A stretch of 64,000 nucleotides of DNA, taken from positions 1,124,602 through 1,188,601 of the forward strand of contig SIJG01000013.1 of the NCBI GenBank assembly GCA_023374025.1, written 5' to 3'. The position numbers and the translations under genes were made by a program. Every line of letters begins with the position of its first letter. The stretch's first letter is position 1. The notes under the pieces are model-generated. The model made no database searches, had not been told where the DNA came from, and worked only from the letters and a program-made list of their open reading frames with translations. The DNA comes from Heterodera schachtii (taxonomy: Eukaryota > Nematoda > Chromadorea > Rhabditida > Heteroderidae). Of this stretch, positions 1 to 12,618 are shown piece by piece.

Positions 1-273
1 TCGTTGAGTAGTGCAATTGCTTGGAATTCCTTGGTTGCCTCCTTAAAAAAATAATGAAAAACTTTAAATCTAGGATATTTATCAATAAATAATCTTGGTA
101 ACTTACGGGAAACCCAATTTTAACCGATGTGGCAATCAATGATCCGATCGGGCCAGTGAGTTTTAGCATTGTTGCAGTTAACGCTGCAACTTTGTTGAGC
201 TCCTTCAACAGGTCAACGCATGGTCCGGATGCAGTTGCCAGTGCCGCCGACAAGTCCTTTACTTGCGATATAA
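1..273 (-). CDS. 3' part of an unrecognised multi-exon gene (exons 107-273 and 1-41)
   Basis: Two minus-strand exons join in frame. The upstream exon (273 down to 107) follows a TTTTAG acceptor and ends at a GTAAGT donor; the next exon starts at 41 after an AAG acceptor and runs off the window edge. The 55 codons of the first exon encode a helical, Ala/Leu/Val-rich stretch ending in GPIGSLIATSVKIGFP, and the second continues EATKEFQAIALLN. Exon composition is clearly more GC-rich than the flanks. I do not recognise the family; the text resembles nematode proteins with amphipathic helices, but no function is assigned. The 5' exons were not identified with confidence; a possible one lies near 1019-1124. 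Confidence 0.6.
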
Positions 274-1018
274 CTAAAAGACACAAAAATTTGCTTAAAG
301 ATATTTAATTTTTATTTATTTTAAATATTCCATCGATGAAAAGCCTCCACATAAATGGAGTGCCAAAAAGAGAAATTTAAGAAAAGTGAGTGCCAAAAGG
401 GAAAACCCAAAAAAAAGGAAGGCAAGCAAAACGTGCAAAATAAGCTAAAACTAGGGCAAAATAATTAAGTTTATTTTGCTTAATTTTGAATTTCAACGCA
501 AGAGCCAACCAAAAACAGTGAGAATTAATAAATTAATATTACCATCCAGACGCCCAAAATGTACTGTAGTTAGCAGGAGCAATGCAGTGAAGATGATCTG
601 GAAAGTTTACAAATTGAGGAGAAGGTTCTTGGCCCTGGCAGAATCATTTTTGAAAATCTCTGGCAAAAACTATTTCCTCGGATTTTGAATGCCACTCAAA
701 AAATCCTACAGGTTTCATGCTGAATGGAGCTGCGCACAGCCAAACAGCAGATCAACCTTTTCGCGATTAAGGAATAAATGCCCTTAAAATTGGATTAAAT
801 TAAATTTAAAACATTATTAAATTCCCGATTAAATATTTTTATCATTATACAATACATACTGAGATTTGGCATTAAATAGAAAATATTTTTGTGAATCTGA
901 TCATTTGGGATAAATGCGAGTGAAAAGATATTCTTGGAATCACAGGACTGGACATGATCGATGTGTTTATCCTTCTTACAAAGCCGCCACTCCGCTACAA
1001 ATCGGCGATGGCCACAAA

Positions 1019-1124
1019 TAAATGAGGGCCATACGATGAACATTTGGTGTGACTGGTGACTCAGCCAGCCATATTTCTTGAGCTTTTGCTCATTTCGACC
1101 AATCGTCTTCTCAAAATCATCCAT
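1019..1124 (-). other. Possible minus-strand exon, not recognised
   Basis: A GC-richer stretch reads on the minus strand as MDDFEKTIGRNEQKLKKYGW and continues to a possible GTAGCG donor. It follows the sequence AG at its upstream edge and could be a 5' exon of the gene at 1-273, but no intron phase can be checked because the exons between are unknown. Treat as a lead only. Confidence 0.2.
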
Positions 1125-2548
1125 CTGGACCAGTCGTCAGCTGTTTTAATTAATGACAAAACATTTGTTCTGCCTGGCCCAATATTGGTCCCCTGGGGCG
1201 CAAAATCTTGAATAAGCCAATATGTGACAAATCTCCAACAAGTTAAAAATAAAAAATAAATTGAGGAAAAGCAATTGGCCATTTTTTCTATAAAATTATT
1301 AACCAACAACTCTTCCAATCCAACAATAAAATGTCAATTTATTTAATACTTTTGTTAGAATTTAATTTGGGTAAAAAATAGTTCGACAAATAATACAGAA
1401 TATTTAAATAGTGTTCATACAGAAAATGGCACAATTAACTCAATTATAAACTCATTTTCTGGCGACTCTCTTCTAGCGCTAATTAGTCCTTAATTATTCT
1501 TTTAGCAGTAATTAGTCTTCATTATACACTTTAGTTTCGAGCTTCCGGCCCTCAATTCTTCGAGAGGGTTAAGCCTTGAAAATTTTTAATCCCCCCGTAA
1601 TTAAGACTTTCTTGGTTTTTCTCATTTCATTTTTAAAGGCGTCAAAAATTTCAAAAATTTCAAAATTTTCAAAATTTTTCATAAACTTTGTTAATTTTTG
1701 TAAATTTTTGGAAATTTGCCGAGTTTATCTAAGATCACATGCCCATTTGTTTTTTTTAATCAATTTTTCGCAAATTAATTTAATTATATAATTGATGACA
1801 AGAGTTTAATTTACCTTTTCCCCAACATGTTCACATTCACATTTCTCCTAGTTCAACAAAATTTCACCACATTTTTTGTATCAACACCACGACATTTTAC
1901 TTTTTTGTTCTATTCTCTCCCTGCTCTTTTCCTTTTCATTCATATCCATTTTAATTGATCAAACCAATTAATTAATTCATTAATTCTTGCTAATTACCCC
2001 CACCTCTCTCAATGTTTCTCTCAAATTTCTCCCATTACGCATTCATTTGGAGATTTGGAAATGCATTTTCAAACAGAACACACAACATATTCATATTATG
2101 TTTGTTTTAAATGTATATTGACTGTCAATTTTAATAATTAAATGCAGAAAAATTGAGGTAAAAAGGCAAAAAATTTATCGAAAATTAATTAATAATTAAA
2201 TTGCTTCAAAACCCATGAATTTTAATCATTTGGTAGGGATCGAATTTGTATTGATTTCATAATTTGTTAATGGTTTAATAAATTTTCAAAAAATTAATTT
2301 TTTTGTCAATACTTAAGATTTTTTTGTACATATAAATTCAGTCAGTAATTTCCCGAGGCACTAAATTTTAAAATGTTTTGTTTAATTTAACAAATTTGAG
2401 CGACATAATTTCCATATTTTACAATAATTTTGAAATTTTTCAACGATTTTAAACGGTACTTCAAAATAAAATATTAGCTTTAAACCAAAGATTAAAAAAC
2501 ATTAAGTTTTTCGGGAGGCTGAACATTGTTGTTATCAATCATTTGGCT

Positions 2549-2704
2549 ATGCTGAAAAGTGATCTCGAGCAAATTCATCATTTGTGCTTCTCGACAAGCA
2601 AAAAGGTGGAGAGGGAGGGGAGGACTTCGAGACTGGCAGTGACGGGCGGTGGTACACTCTCGACGAATAAGCGGATTTTTACAGATTTGTCAGTCATTAG
2701 ATAA
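2549..2704 (+). other. Possible small coding exon, unrecognised
   Basis: An ATG at 2549 opens 51 codons ending in TAA at 2702. The peptide begins MLKSDLEQIHHLCFSTSKK and its composition (Arg, Thr, Ser, Gly) and base composition are unlike the surrounding AT-rich DNA. The frame stays open upstream of the ATG for about 30 more codons. It could be a terminal exon or chance. No homologue is recognised. Confidence 0.2.
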
Positions 2705-3375
2705 AGCCCAAACGGGGGTGAGAGATTAAGCCTTTTTCAAAACATTTGAGTTTCGTCCCCCCCCCCAAAAAAAATATAGCCCTTTTTTAGTCTGAAAAGA
2801 GGAATTTATTTATAATTAAAATTGAGCTAACATCCGTAAGCCGATTTTTTTCGCGATTTTTTTTAATTTTAAAAATTTTGTCAATTTTTATTAAAATGTT
2901 TCCTGGAAATTTTATTGAATTTAACCCTTTCTATAATTAAAGGGATACTCCCCGGTACAGGACTAACTTAACCTGAAATATTTCAACGCTTATTAGTTTT
3001 AAAAAAAATTTCGAAATTCTGAGTTTTCCATTATTTTATTTATGTATATTTTTTTGCAAAATTAATTCATAAATATTTTTTCTTTTGGTCAATCATTTTT
3101 TAATATAGATCAATCGCTTTTGATTTAAGCTCACTGACACACATATATTTTTTTGATCAGGTCACCTCCTTGAACAATTTTCTATCACCAACCTGTCCAC
3201 CAAATATTGATTGGTCGCATTTCTGCTGATCAGTCATTTCTAATCACTTCAAATTACCTAGGAAGCCTTTGTTTTGGAGTACTTAAACATTTTATGGATG
3301 CATTTTTCTCTCCTTGCGGTGCTTCAATAGATTCGATAGTTTCCTTGTCAATTTTCTATGTTTGTATTGTGCAAA

Positions 3376-3855
3376 CAAAATTCCTTTCTCCATTCCTTCC
3401 ACGCTCTTTTTTTTACCTTTCCCTCTGCTTCTTTGTATCTTCCTATATCTCTCTTTTGCCTCTTTTTCTCTACTTTCCCTCAATCTCTCTTTGTCTGTCT
3501 GTCTCTTTTCTCTCTTTTGCCTCTTTTTCTCTTCCTTCCCTCAATCTCTCTTTGTCTCTGTCTGTCTGTCTCTCCCAATTCATCTGTACTTATAAACTGC
3601 TCTTTTTCCCTTCCTAACTGGTTCTTTCTCTCTATATATATGCAGTCGCTCTCTCTATTCGTTTTTCTTTTTCCCTTTTCTCCTTGCTTCTCTCCCTGTC
3701 CTTTTTTCTCTTTTCGTCTCCCTTTCCCTCTCTTTCTTTTCCTCTCCCCACTTTTTCTCACTTTTTCTTTCCCACACTCCTCTTTTTCACCTACTCTTTC
3801 CTATTTTCTCTTTTTCTTTTCCTCTAACTCCCTCTCTCGCTCTCTCTCCATTTTA
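3376..3855. repeat. Polypyrimidine tract of CTTT/CTCT repeats
   Basis: About 480 bases of almost pure C/T on the plus strand, with internal tandem duplication of a unit reading CTTTTGCCTC...CCCTCAATCTCTCTTTGTCTG. The long open frames across it are compositional artefacts with no start context or splice sites. Confidence 0.85.
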
Positions 3856-4783
3856 TATCAATTAACATAAAATATTTACAGAAGCAAAAAGCCAACCACT
3901 ATAAAGCTTTTTCTGTCTGGCAGTCAGTTAGTTACACATATGTCTCTATGCCCTCCCCCTTTTCCTCACTATTTTGTTTCAATTAAAAAACGCTCTCTCT
4001 CCGCCAGCGAATGCTTTTGGTTGCCATTTGTGCTGTCCCTCGGGGGATGTCGGCTAAATTTTTTAAAAATTCAATTCAAAAATGTTTGCTTGGATTCCTT
4101 TTCATTTCCAGTTTTCATCCTTTAATTTATTCAGTAATTTTTCATTCAATTATATTTCTATTAATTTTTACTTTAAAACGTCCAAAAATTAATTTGAATA
4201 ATATTTTTTCCATTTAATTTTATTATTTAAAAAAAAAATTCGAAGGGCGAAGCGGCCTGGTTGGGATTTGGCCCTATTATTAAACGGGGATATCTTCGAG
4301 TTCTGGGGGTCCATGCCGGGTTTTGTCCTGTTTTTGCAAGTGTCGGGTTTTTTTAATTAATTTTTTGCTGTGCTGTCTCTTTTCAAACTTACTTTTAAAA
4401 ATTAAAAATTGGTTAAATTTTTTCAAAGATTTTAACAAAATCCGTTTTTTTTTTGCATGTTAATCAAATTTTTAAAATAAATTTAATAAAATATTTCTCA
4501 AATAAATAATTAAGCATTCCCTAAACAAAACACTTTTGTTTTTTCTTCTCTCTTCAATTCAAACTCATTAAAATTGATTCTTTTTGCTGTCAATCAAATT
4601 GCATTTTGTCACTCACCTAATTGGGTTACCTTTATCAAATGTTTAGATAAGGTATATTTGATTCACTTAAATTTAATTGCCCTCTTAATTAATATTTCCG
4701 ATTGTAATTAAATTAAAAATAAATTATAAATTTTTTTGACAGTTTTTCATTTATTCAATGCATTTTTATTTGTACTGCTCGAA

Positions 4784-7700
4784 ATGCCTCAGCCCTCAGC
4801 TCCACCACTGATCGAACTGATTCAACTACAAACGGTCAATCACCACAATAAGGCAGCTCCATCAGCAGAAGTCAGAATTATTTCTGAATTCTGTAGTTTG
4901 GCATTACTGTAACCGTACTACTTTCGAAACTTATGAAAATATGAAATTAAAAACGTAAAAATTCCCAATTTTCCGCCCAATTTTTTTCAAAATTTTTTAT
5001 TTTTCATAATATTTTCATGTTGCTTGAAAAAAACAAAATAATCAAGACCATTGGAGTGTAAAGTTCAAAAAATTTTAATAAATTTAAATATTTTTTTGGT
5101 TTCAATTTCCATTTTTTAGATGAAGCACAATTACCATGATGGCACTACCAATGCGTACGCGTCGTCCCCGGTGCCGACAATTAGTACATGTTCAGCACCT
5201 CCACCACCGGCGGTGCCAATGTCGTACATGAACCCGAAACAACAGCATCAACATTATCAATGCTATCAGCACCAGCAGCAGGAACCACTTATGGGTGCAA
5301 AAAAAAAATTATTTATTTATTTACTATTTAAAAATCAAAAGCCGACTCAAATTGTTATGTGCCCAAATTGTTTTTGCTTTTCAAACAGGCTCAAACATTA
5401 GAAATGCCCTTGTTTTCAGGGTGTCCTTGAAAAATATAGTATTTTTTTGGCCAAGGCTCGAGACAAAATTATTTAAATCTATAAAAATCCAAAACCGACT
5501 CAATTGTATGTGCCCAAACTGTTTAGCTTTTCAAGACGGGCTTAAGTGTTAGAAATTCTCTTGTTTTAAGGATGTCCTTGAAAATGTAGCATTTTTTGTC
5601 CAAGACTCGACACAGAGTTAATTACTGTACTTAATTACAGATGGCTACGGTATGCCGTCCCAGTGGTGCCAATGGCAAACAATGATCGTAACAATGTGAG
5701 AAGCTTTTGTGCCGCATTATGTCGTTGCCATTTGAAAAATGTGGGCATGTTCTGCATTGCATTCGTGGAGTTTTGCATTTCTGGTCAGTTCCAGAGAGCA
5801 TTCATTCATTGATCAGAAGCGAAAGTGATCAGAAAAGCCCCTCTCTATTAGCCGGGAAGCAAATCTGATCACTCGGTCTCTTGATCCAAATTGATCACTT
5901 TTTTGGACTGCGGATTGATCACTGGTATTTTTCTTTGTTGTGATCAGATTTGTGCATATTTTATTAGTAATAAAGCCCCAATGACGTAGCAACTTGATAC
6001 TAATTTTAACTGATCAAAAAAAATTTTCAGCCTTTTGTCGCTGTTAATAACACCCATTATGGTTTTGGTTGATCAGCCAACATTTTTTGGATGCCTTAAG
6101 ACCAAATCGCTGATCAGTAACCGAAATTGAAAAATAATATTACCGTATTTCATAAAATGGAGCCTCCGGGGCTTTATTTTTGGTCCCCCTCAGAAGGGGG
6201 GGGGCTTTATTTCAGGGGTGGATCTGATTTAGGGGAGCTGTATTTTAGAAAATATGATACCTACCTTCCTCCGACGGTCCCTAGAATTTTTTAGATTTTT
6301 TTGAAAATTTTCCCCAAATTTTTCACAGCCCTTTGCTGTCTACCGGTCTCTGGTGCCTGTTGGAAACTGCCGACTTTTGTCCTTTTTATTCCGCCCTGTG
6401 GACCGCCGCACTGTGCACAGTGACCAGTTTGGTTGGCATTGTGGCCGCAAAAGTTGGCACACCGACGCATTGGCACGTGGCCAATTTGGTGCTTTCATTG
6501 GTCTCCATTGTGTTGTGCATTGGTTGCGCAATAATCTCGCACAGGTGGCAGCTGGGAGCGCTCATTCCCCCCCCCCCCGCTCTCCATTAAAAGAAATTTT
6601 CATTAAAAATTTTAGAAATTTTTTTTTTTAAAATACCAAGAAAAAAATTTTTTTAATTTTTTCGTGCGATTTTTTCAAAATTTTATCAAGTTACTAACTT
6701 TTTACAAAAAAGTTTCCAATTTTTCTCAGATTTTTTCGTCTTCCTTTTTGCCAAATTTGTACTCAATGCTGTGTCCTTGACTCATGCCAAGGGCGTCCTC
6801 GGAAATTGTGACTTACTTACTCTAGCATAATTAAATATGCACACAAGAAACCCCAATATCTTAGACTTTTCCCAACCCATAACCTTGAAAATTGTCTTCA
6901 CATTTATGGGGTACTTAATTTTTGTCCTTGAAATTTGGCCCAACTCAAGAATTGCTTCTTTTTCATGGTAATGTTAATTTTTATGGCCCCCATTGAACTG
7001 CAATCAATAGAGCCATTATTGAATCGAAATTTTGCCAAAAAAAATATAATAAATTTCAAAAAAATGTGCCATCATTTTCAGGAACTGGCAATTGACCGGC
7101 CTTTACAAAGGCATTCATAATCCAATCTCGCGCCGTGACCGTTTCTATTGCTTGATTGGTGAATATGACATGGACCGGATGAAGCACAGTCAAAAGCAGC
7201 ACAAAGCATATTTCAATGAGGCAGAAGTTTTATTGGGATATTAAAATTAGAAAAAAAAAAGAAATTTCTGATCAAATAGTTTCAAGATTCTGATGTCTAA
7301 TCACTTTGACAGGATCTTGGGCTTTAACATAAAAAGTAGAGACATTTGATCAATTCCTTCAAAATTATAGTGCCAGATCACTTTGGCATTACAAAAAGTG
7401 ACGATCAAATTAGTTCAAAAATTTTTTTTGATTGTCTGATTATTTTGATCAATCAAAATTTGCTTTACAATTTTTCAAACTCCAATCAATTGATCAACAC
7501 AATTACTCATTTTTTATCTCTGATCACTTTCAACTGATCAGTTTGTCTAATCTACTCTTTTTGTACAGTGTCTGTTCAAAGTCAAATTGGGCATCGCCAT
7601 TATGACAGCGCAGCTGATCTTTGTCATTCTCTTGGGTAAATATGATGCCGGATTATGCAACATAAATATTAAAGAAATTTTTCGAAAATTTTTTAATTTT

Positions 7701-7801
7701 TGAAAAATTTAAAATAATTTTCTGAAATTTAAGCCATTCTCTTCATCCTAAGTGCCATTTTCTGTGTGCGAAAGATCATCATCGCGGCAAGAAAGCGATA
7801 G
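4784..7801 (+). CDS. Multi-span membrane protein with Gln/His-rich N-terminus, unrecognised
   Basis: Exons 4784-4870, 5120-5294, 5616-5783, 6295 (or 6329)-6544, 7082-7226, 7569-7635 and 7734-7801 join in phase to about 319 codons ending in TAG. Exon 1 encodes MPQPSAPPLIELIQLQTVNH; exon 2 is Pro-, Gln- and His-rich (HQHYQCYQHQQQ) and probably cytosolic. Exon 3 holds a first hydrophobic segment (VGMFCIAFVEFCIS), the fourth two more (LWTAALCTVTSLVGIVAA and LVLSLVSIVLCIGCAIIS), and the last two a strong one (LGIAIMTAQLIFVILLAILF) followed by a basic tail RKIIIAARKR. The layout is that of a four-pass membrane protein with cytosolic ends. The acceptor of exon 4 is uncertain: 6295 keeps phase, whereas 6329 looks better as a site but does not. 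I do not recognise the family. Confidence 0.65.
5328..5634. repeat. Tandem duplication (about 153 bp) inside intron 2
   Basis: Two diverged copies start near 5328 and 5481, aligned by the shared CCGACTCAA at 5342 and 5495, and share further blocks (TGTGCCCAAA, TGTCCTTGAAAA, CAAG.CTCGA). The right copy supplies one of the candidate acceptors of exon 3 of the membrane-protein gene. Confidence 0.75.
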
Positions 7802-8554
7802 CTCAAAAATTGTTGAATTGCAGTTGATAATAAGCCAATGCCTTACACTTGAGAAAATCTGAGGCCTCCCCAAATTCTTTGGAAATTAAAAAAACCAACG
7901 CAAGCCTAAGAAAATTCAAATTCCAAAATAATTTCTTAGGCCCTAAAATTAATAAAATTCCTCATTTTCGGACCTTGAAAATTTTAGGAGGCCTTGGAAA
8001 TTTTGAACATCCTCATTAATCATTTTAACTGTCCTCTGACGACGATCTCTTCCCTAAATTCCTTTTCTATCATTCTTTAATTAATTTTTAATTTTATTTT
8101 TGTATCCATTATATCTTTATTTGTATGGTAAGATGAAATATAAGACTGAACACCATAAGCGAATGTTATACGGTAGTACCGTAATCAAACGGCCGTATTT
8201 TTCTTTTTTGATTTTTGTTCAAAAATTAAAATAATAATTTTTGTGTGTAAATCATAATTAAAAATTCAAAAGAATTGTGTGAGCAAATCAATGTCATTTT
8301 TAAGGACAAATAAACAACATTTAAGGACAGGTTTAAAAAACAAATAAATAATAGGAGCAATTAAACAGTTTTTAAGCACAGGAAGAACAGAAAAAGAAAG
8401 ATACGGTCAATTATAATTAATTTTTAAGTACAGATTAAGAGAGGAAAAATACATAAAACTTTTTAAGGACAGATTAAGGACGCGTAATTTGGTTTTTTAA
8501 GGACAGACCCAATAAAAATTTACCCAAAAATCAATCAATGTTGTGCTTTTGTGG
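7802..8554. other. Spacer between two convergent genes
   Basis: The spacer between the 3' ends of the membrane-protein gene (+) and ethanolamine kinase (-). It is AT-rich with repeated short phrases of the type TTTTTAAGGACAGA around 8300-8510. No gene is seen. Confidence 0.6.
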
Positions 8555-11500
8555 CTAATTATTTTTAGCAATGCCTAATGAGGTCATAAGCCGAGTGCAG
8601 TAACGATGGCGTGTGATCGCGTAAAGCATGTAATCAAATTGAATCGCGGATTTTGCTGCCTGATGGATGGCCCACAGAGTCCAGAAAAAATGAGCTGCCT
8701 GTAAAGTGATAGAAAAAGCATTAAAAGTAATTAGAAAACAAGGACGCCATGAGAGAACACTGGGCCAGACGTTAGAGTGAATATAATGCACGAGAGAGTA
8801 CATGGCCAGACGTTAGATGGGTATGCCAATGAGAGAGTATATGATCAGATGTTTGGTAATGAAAAGAGTACAGGAGATCAGACGTTAAAGTAAACGATAG
8901 ACACCGAGATAGAGAGACAGATAGACAGACAGAGGGAGACAGAGAGAGAGACAAGGCGGAGAGAGACAGTGAGAGAGAGAGAGAGGGAAAGGGGGAGGAG
9001 AGATCATGGTCAGACGGTTAGAGTGAGTATAATGCAATGAGAGAGTACATGGCCAGACGTTAGATGGGTATGCCAATGCGAGAGTATATGATCAGATGTT
9101 TGGTAATGAAAAGAGTGCAGGATCAGACGTTAAAGTAATCGATAGACACCGAGATAGAGAGACAGATAGACAGACAGAGGGAGACAGAGAGAGAGAGAGA
9201 GATAAGGCGGAGAGAGACAGTGAGAGAGAGAGAGGGGGGGAAAGGGGGAGGAGAGATCATGGTCAGACGGTTAGAGTGAGTAAAATGCAACGAGAAAGTT
9301 CATGATCAGACCGTTAGAGTAAATGTGAAAAGCCGAAAAGGAACAAAAAAAACAATGAACAGTTACACTATTTGGTTGTGCTTATGAATGTACCGCTTCA
9401 AAGTGCCGAATTTTGCACAACATTTTGTCCATTTCACACTCTTCCTCAATTGGTTGGCCAAAATGGACAAAATAACGGCGCAGAAAATGCCGACGTTCGT
9501 CTTCAGTGGCCGAATTCATTCCATAATCGGGACACTCATCAACACCTGAAAAACCATTACGTATTCATTTAAATTATTAAAATAAATTTTTAATTAATTT
9601 CAATTTTCTTGAATTTCAATTTGGCATTTGGCCCTCGGATTTTGTGGCAGTTCAGTTCCCGGCCCTGCCCCTGAACTTTTTTTTTTAATTTTGAAATATT
9701 GATTTCAAAAAATGTTAATTTTTTTGAAAATTTTAACTAAATTTTGAAAATCAATTTAGTGACTTTTTTTAATTTTATGATGAATTACAAGTTTTTTGAA
9801 GAGTTTTTCCAAAAAAAAAACCGTTGAAAAATTTTCTGAAAATTTTTTCTTGAAATTTCTTATTAAATTTCGCATTTAAAAAAAAATTCGGGAGACGGAA
9901 ACGTAGTGCACCCAATTTTGTGTGCACAACCTGCGTACTCGCAAAAGTGATTTGCAATGTCGAACAGTTGGTAGTTTTGGCCCGCATATTCGTAGTCAAT
10001 GAAATGGACATCGCCAGTGCCTTCCTCGTCGATAAGGACTAAATTGGGCAATTAATTAATTTTTATCTCTAAAACTCGAGAAATCGATCCTTAGCTTTTT
10101 GGGTAATTAATCAATTGATTAATTAATGAATGGGTCGAGATTTAAAACTCTTTTGGGATCAAATTTCATTGAGTTTTGGTTTCATAATCCAAAGAGATTA
10201 CCCAATTGATCACCAAAAATTATCGAAAACAGTTTAACCTTTGAATTGTCCCTTTGACTAGACCGACCGTAATTAACCTAATTAAGCTTTGTTCAAATGT
10301 TCCCAAAAGCCTAATCACATTTTTTATGTATTGATCACTAGGCAAAAATTGATCAATCGTAGTTTAGCTTTATTAAATGACAAAAAAAATATTATTCAAT
10401 TAACATATATAATTAATATAAAATGAGAATTTGTTTTTGTCTTACTGTTAAAAGGTAGCAAATCGTTGTGCGCAAACACCACCAACGGCGATTCAGCAGT
10501 TTTCAATGCTTTGATTAGCTGATTTAGCTGATCAGACAAAGAAGAGACTTAAAAAAGGGATTTTATTTATTTTTTAATTTTAATTTTTTACCATTAAAAT
10601 TTTGATCGAAATTTTGCTGCATTTCGGCCTGTCCAAATTGAGTTGGCAAATCGGCCAACCATTGCTGGCATTTGGCATCAAACATTGGCACTTGTGCCGA
10701 GTCCGGGCCCAGCGGAATTTTGTGCATTCGTGCCATTTTTTGGCAAATTTTTCTTAAATTTTAACGATCACAGGTGTTACCCTAATTAATGACATTTAGC
10801 AATACCGTACCCATCCATTCAAGGCACAATTACAGTATGAAAGTATTTTTAAATTTTCAATTTGGCTGCACTTACTCTATAATGTGCGGCTCGCGCACAC
10901 TTTTCATGTCCAAAACATTGCCGGGCAAAAAGCTGCACGCAAACCCGTTGATGAACCGCGCGTGCACCGCTGGTCCAAGTCCGGCCTGGTGAAGCCGTAC
11001 AAAGTTGGCCATCTCCGAGTCACTGACAATTTTTTAAAATCAATAAGGGCTGAAATATTTTCAGCAGGATATGGAATGAATTAGTTGAAAATTGGTTGAT
11101 TTTCTTCCTTTTAGTATCCCTGCAAAGTTTGGTGAGGTTCTGATCATTTTTCAAAAAATTATGGGGGACAAATTTTTCAAAATTGGAAACCCCAAAAAAT
11201 TTTTAATGAAACCCTATGGGAACGAAAATTAATTATAAAGAAGTATTGTTCTCAGCTGTTATCCTGCTAATAAAATTTGGTACATTTACGAACACTTTCT
11301 TAAAAATATTTATGAATTTAATAGCAAAAAAATAATAATGAAAAACTCAGAATTTCGAAAAAAAAAAATTTTTTAAACCCAATAAGCGTTGAAATATTTT
11401 CTGGTTGAGTTAGTTCTGTACCGGGGAGTAGGGCCTATAAAATTTGGTGCGATTTTATTAATTATAGAAAGGGTTAAATTCAATAAAACTTTTCAAAATA

Positions 11501-12618
11501 TAAGCCTAAAAAATAAGCATAGTTAAAAATTTCAATTTGCATTAATTTTTTTTCTTAATTTCTCAAAAAAATCTAAATTAATTTTGCAAAAAAAAATAAT
11601 AAATAAAATAATGGAAACTCTCAGATTTCGATTAAGCAAAATAAATGTGATGAAAAAGATTAAAATTTTGGGAGTTGTGGTATTAAACTCCTAATTTTGT
11701 TGTCATAAAAGTTCGTACATTTTTTTAAATTTTCAATTAAATTCAGTTTTTTTTTTTTGAAAAAATTCTGTTTTACTTGAAATGAATGGGCCTTCCGAAT
11801 TCGAATTTATAAAAAATAATAATTTTAATTTAATTAAAATATGCCAAATATTTTATTTTATTTTTTAATCACCGGTCAATGATTTGCTCAGTGTTGGCCC
11901 CATACAAACGGATGACCATTTTGTCTTTGCTGTCCGTGTGGGTGAGGCAGAAAATTTTGTTCGTGATCCCATTCGTGTAAATCTTTAAAATTTGGGGAAT
12001 TAAATTTGTAAGCATTTTTTATTCCAAGCGTTGTCATAGCAAAACGGAAAAAAAATAATTTTTGAAAATTACGCTTAGACTTAAGCATGGACTAGGCTTA
12101 GGCTAGGCCTAGGCTTCAATTTCCACAATTTGTAAAACTAAAAATAAAAAATTTGTTTTTTTACGTTTTGCTGCCATTTGCCCATTCTAGGCACCAAAAA
12201 ATTAGAAATTTTTCAGAAATTGTCCATAAGTTATGGCATTTTGTCCAATTTTCAGTTGCCTAATGACAATGGTAAGTGATATGCAATTAGCTAATTAGCT
12301 AATAATCCCTTTTAATTGCTTTTTATCGGTGCCAAATTTTTAATTAATTAATTCTACCGGTGACCATTTTTTATTATTAAACTTTTTCATCTTTTCACTC
12401 CAGCTGTTGTTGTTGTTGTTGTTTACCTCAATGTCAAATCCATTTTTGTTCTGAAGCCATTCCGGTCGGATTTCGGCCAAAAGAAATGCAATTTTTGCAG
12501 CAAAAATGGAATTGTCCGCACAAATGTCCAAATGTCCTTCGCGCACCGAATTGTGCGGAATTGCCACGTCAATGAATGGCGGCGACGACGGCACTTTTTC
12601 TTTTTCTGTTTGTGTCAT
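8555..12618 (-). CDS. Ethanolamine kinase (choline/ethanolamine kinase family)
   Basis: Catalyses ATP-dependent phosphorylation of ethanolamine, first step of the CDP-ethanolamine route to phosphatidylethanolamine; cytosolic. Eight exons join without a phase conflict: 12427-12618, 11873-11982, 10876-11022, 10592-10752, 10446-10547, 9931-10038, 9394-9545, 8555-8698, giving 371 aa, a usual length. Motifs: YTNGITNK (66-73, nucleotide-binding loop), Brenner-type catalytic motif HNDLLPFN (230-237, Asp232), metal-binding Asp252 in HFIDYEYAG, then FDIANHFCEYAGVD, and near the C-terminus HFFWTLWAIHQA. The HNDLL form, rather than HNDxQEGN, favours ethanolamine over choline as substrate (family knowledge). 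The start is the ATG at 12618. The last intron (8699-9393) is bloated by a 247-bp tandem repeat. Confidence 0.93.
8760..9325. repeat. Tandem repeat of about 247 bp with GA-rich core, in the last intron of ethanolamine kinase
   Basis: Two nearly complete copies plus partial ends. The phrase CATGGCCAGACGTTAGATGG starts at 8801 and again at 9048 (period 247), with a third, diverged CATGATCAGA at 9301. Each unit contains a long GAGA/GACAGA tract. Open frames across it are low-complexity artefacts. Confidence 0.9.
12074..12117 (+). repeat. Degenerate TTAGGC-like repeats in an intron
   Basis: The stretch contains ACTAGGC, TTAGGC, TAGGCC and TAGGCT in tandem. TTAGGC is the telomere unit of many nematodes; this short, degenerate run lies in intron 1 of ethanolamine kinase. 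It could be an interstitial telomere-like seed or chance. Confidence 0.4.

Larger units (their letters stand above)
274..4783. other. Spacer or long 5' intron region, mostly AT-rich
   Basis: No well-supported gene is visible. The stretch is dominated by A/T runs, with a polypyrimidine tract (listed separately), one open GC-richer stretch at 2549-2704 and a GC-richer patch near 4240-4350 of unknown nature. Some of this may be the 5' introns of the minus-strand gene at 1-273. Confidence 0.5.

Noticed and set aside
3207..3870. Several overlapping open frames rich in Ser, Leu and Phe
   Set aside because: They follow directly from the C/T-only composition of the tract; no conserved motif, no splice sites.
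6031..6083. A possible extra exon in the membrane-protein gene (LLSLLITPIMVL)
   Set aside because: The hydrophobic reading is attractive, but neither junction fits the phases of the flanking exons.
8555..12618. Choline kinase as the identity of this gene
   Set aside because: The catalytic motif is HNDLLxxN, as in ethanolamine kinases, and the N-terminal region reads like that branch; dual activity cannot be excluded.
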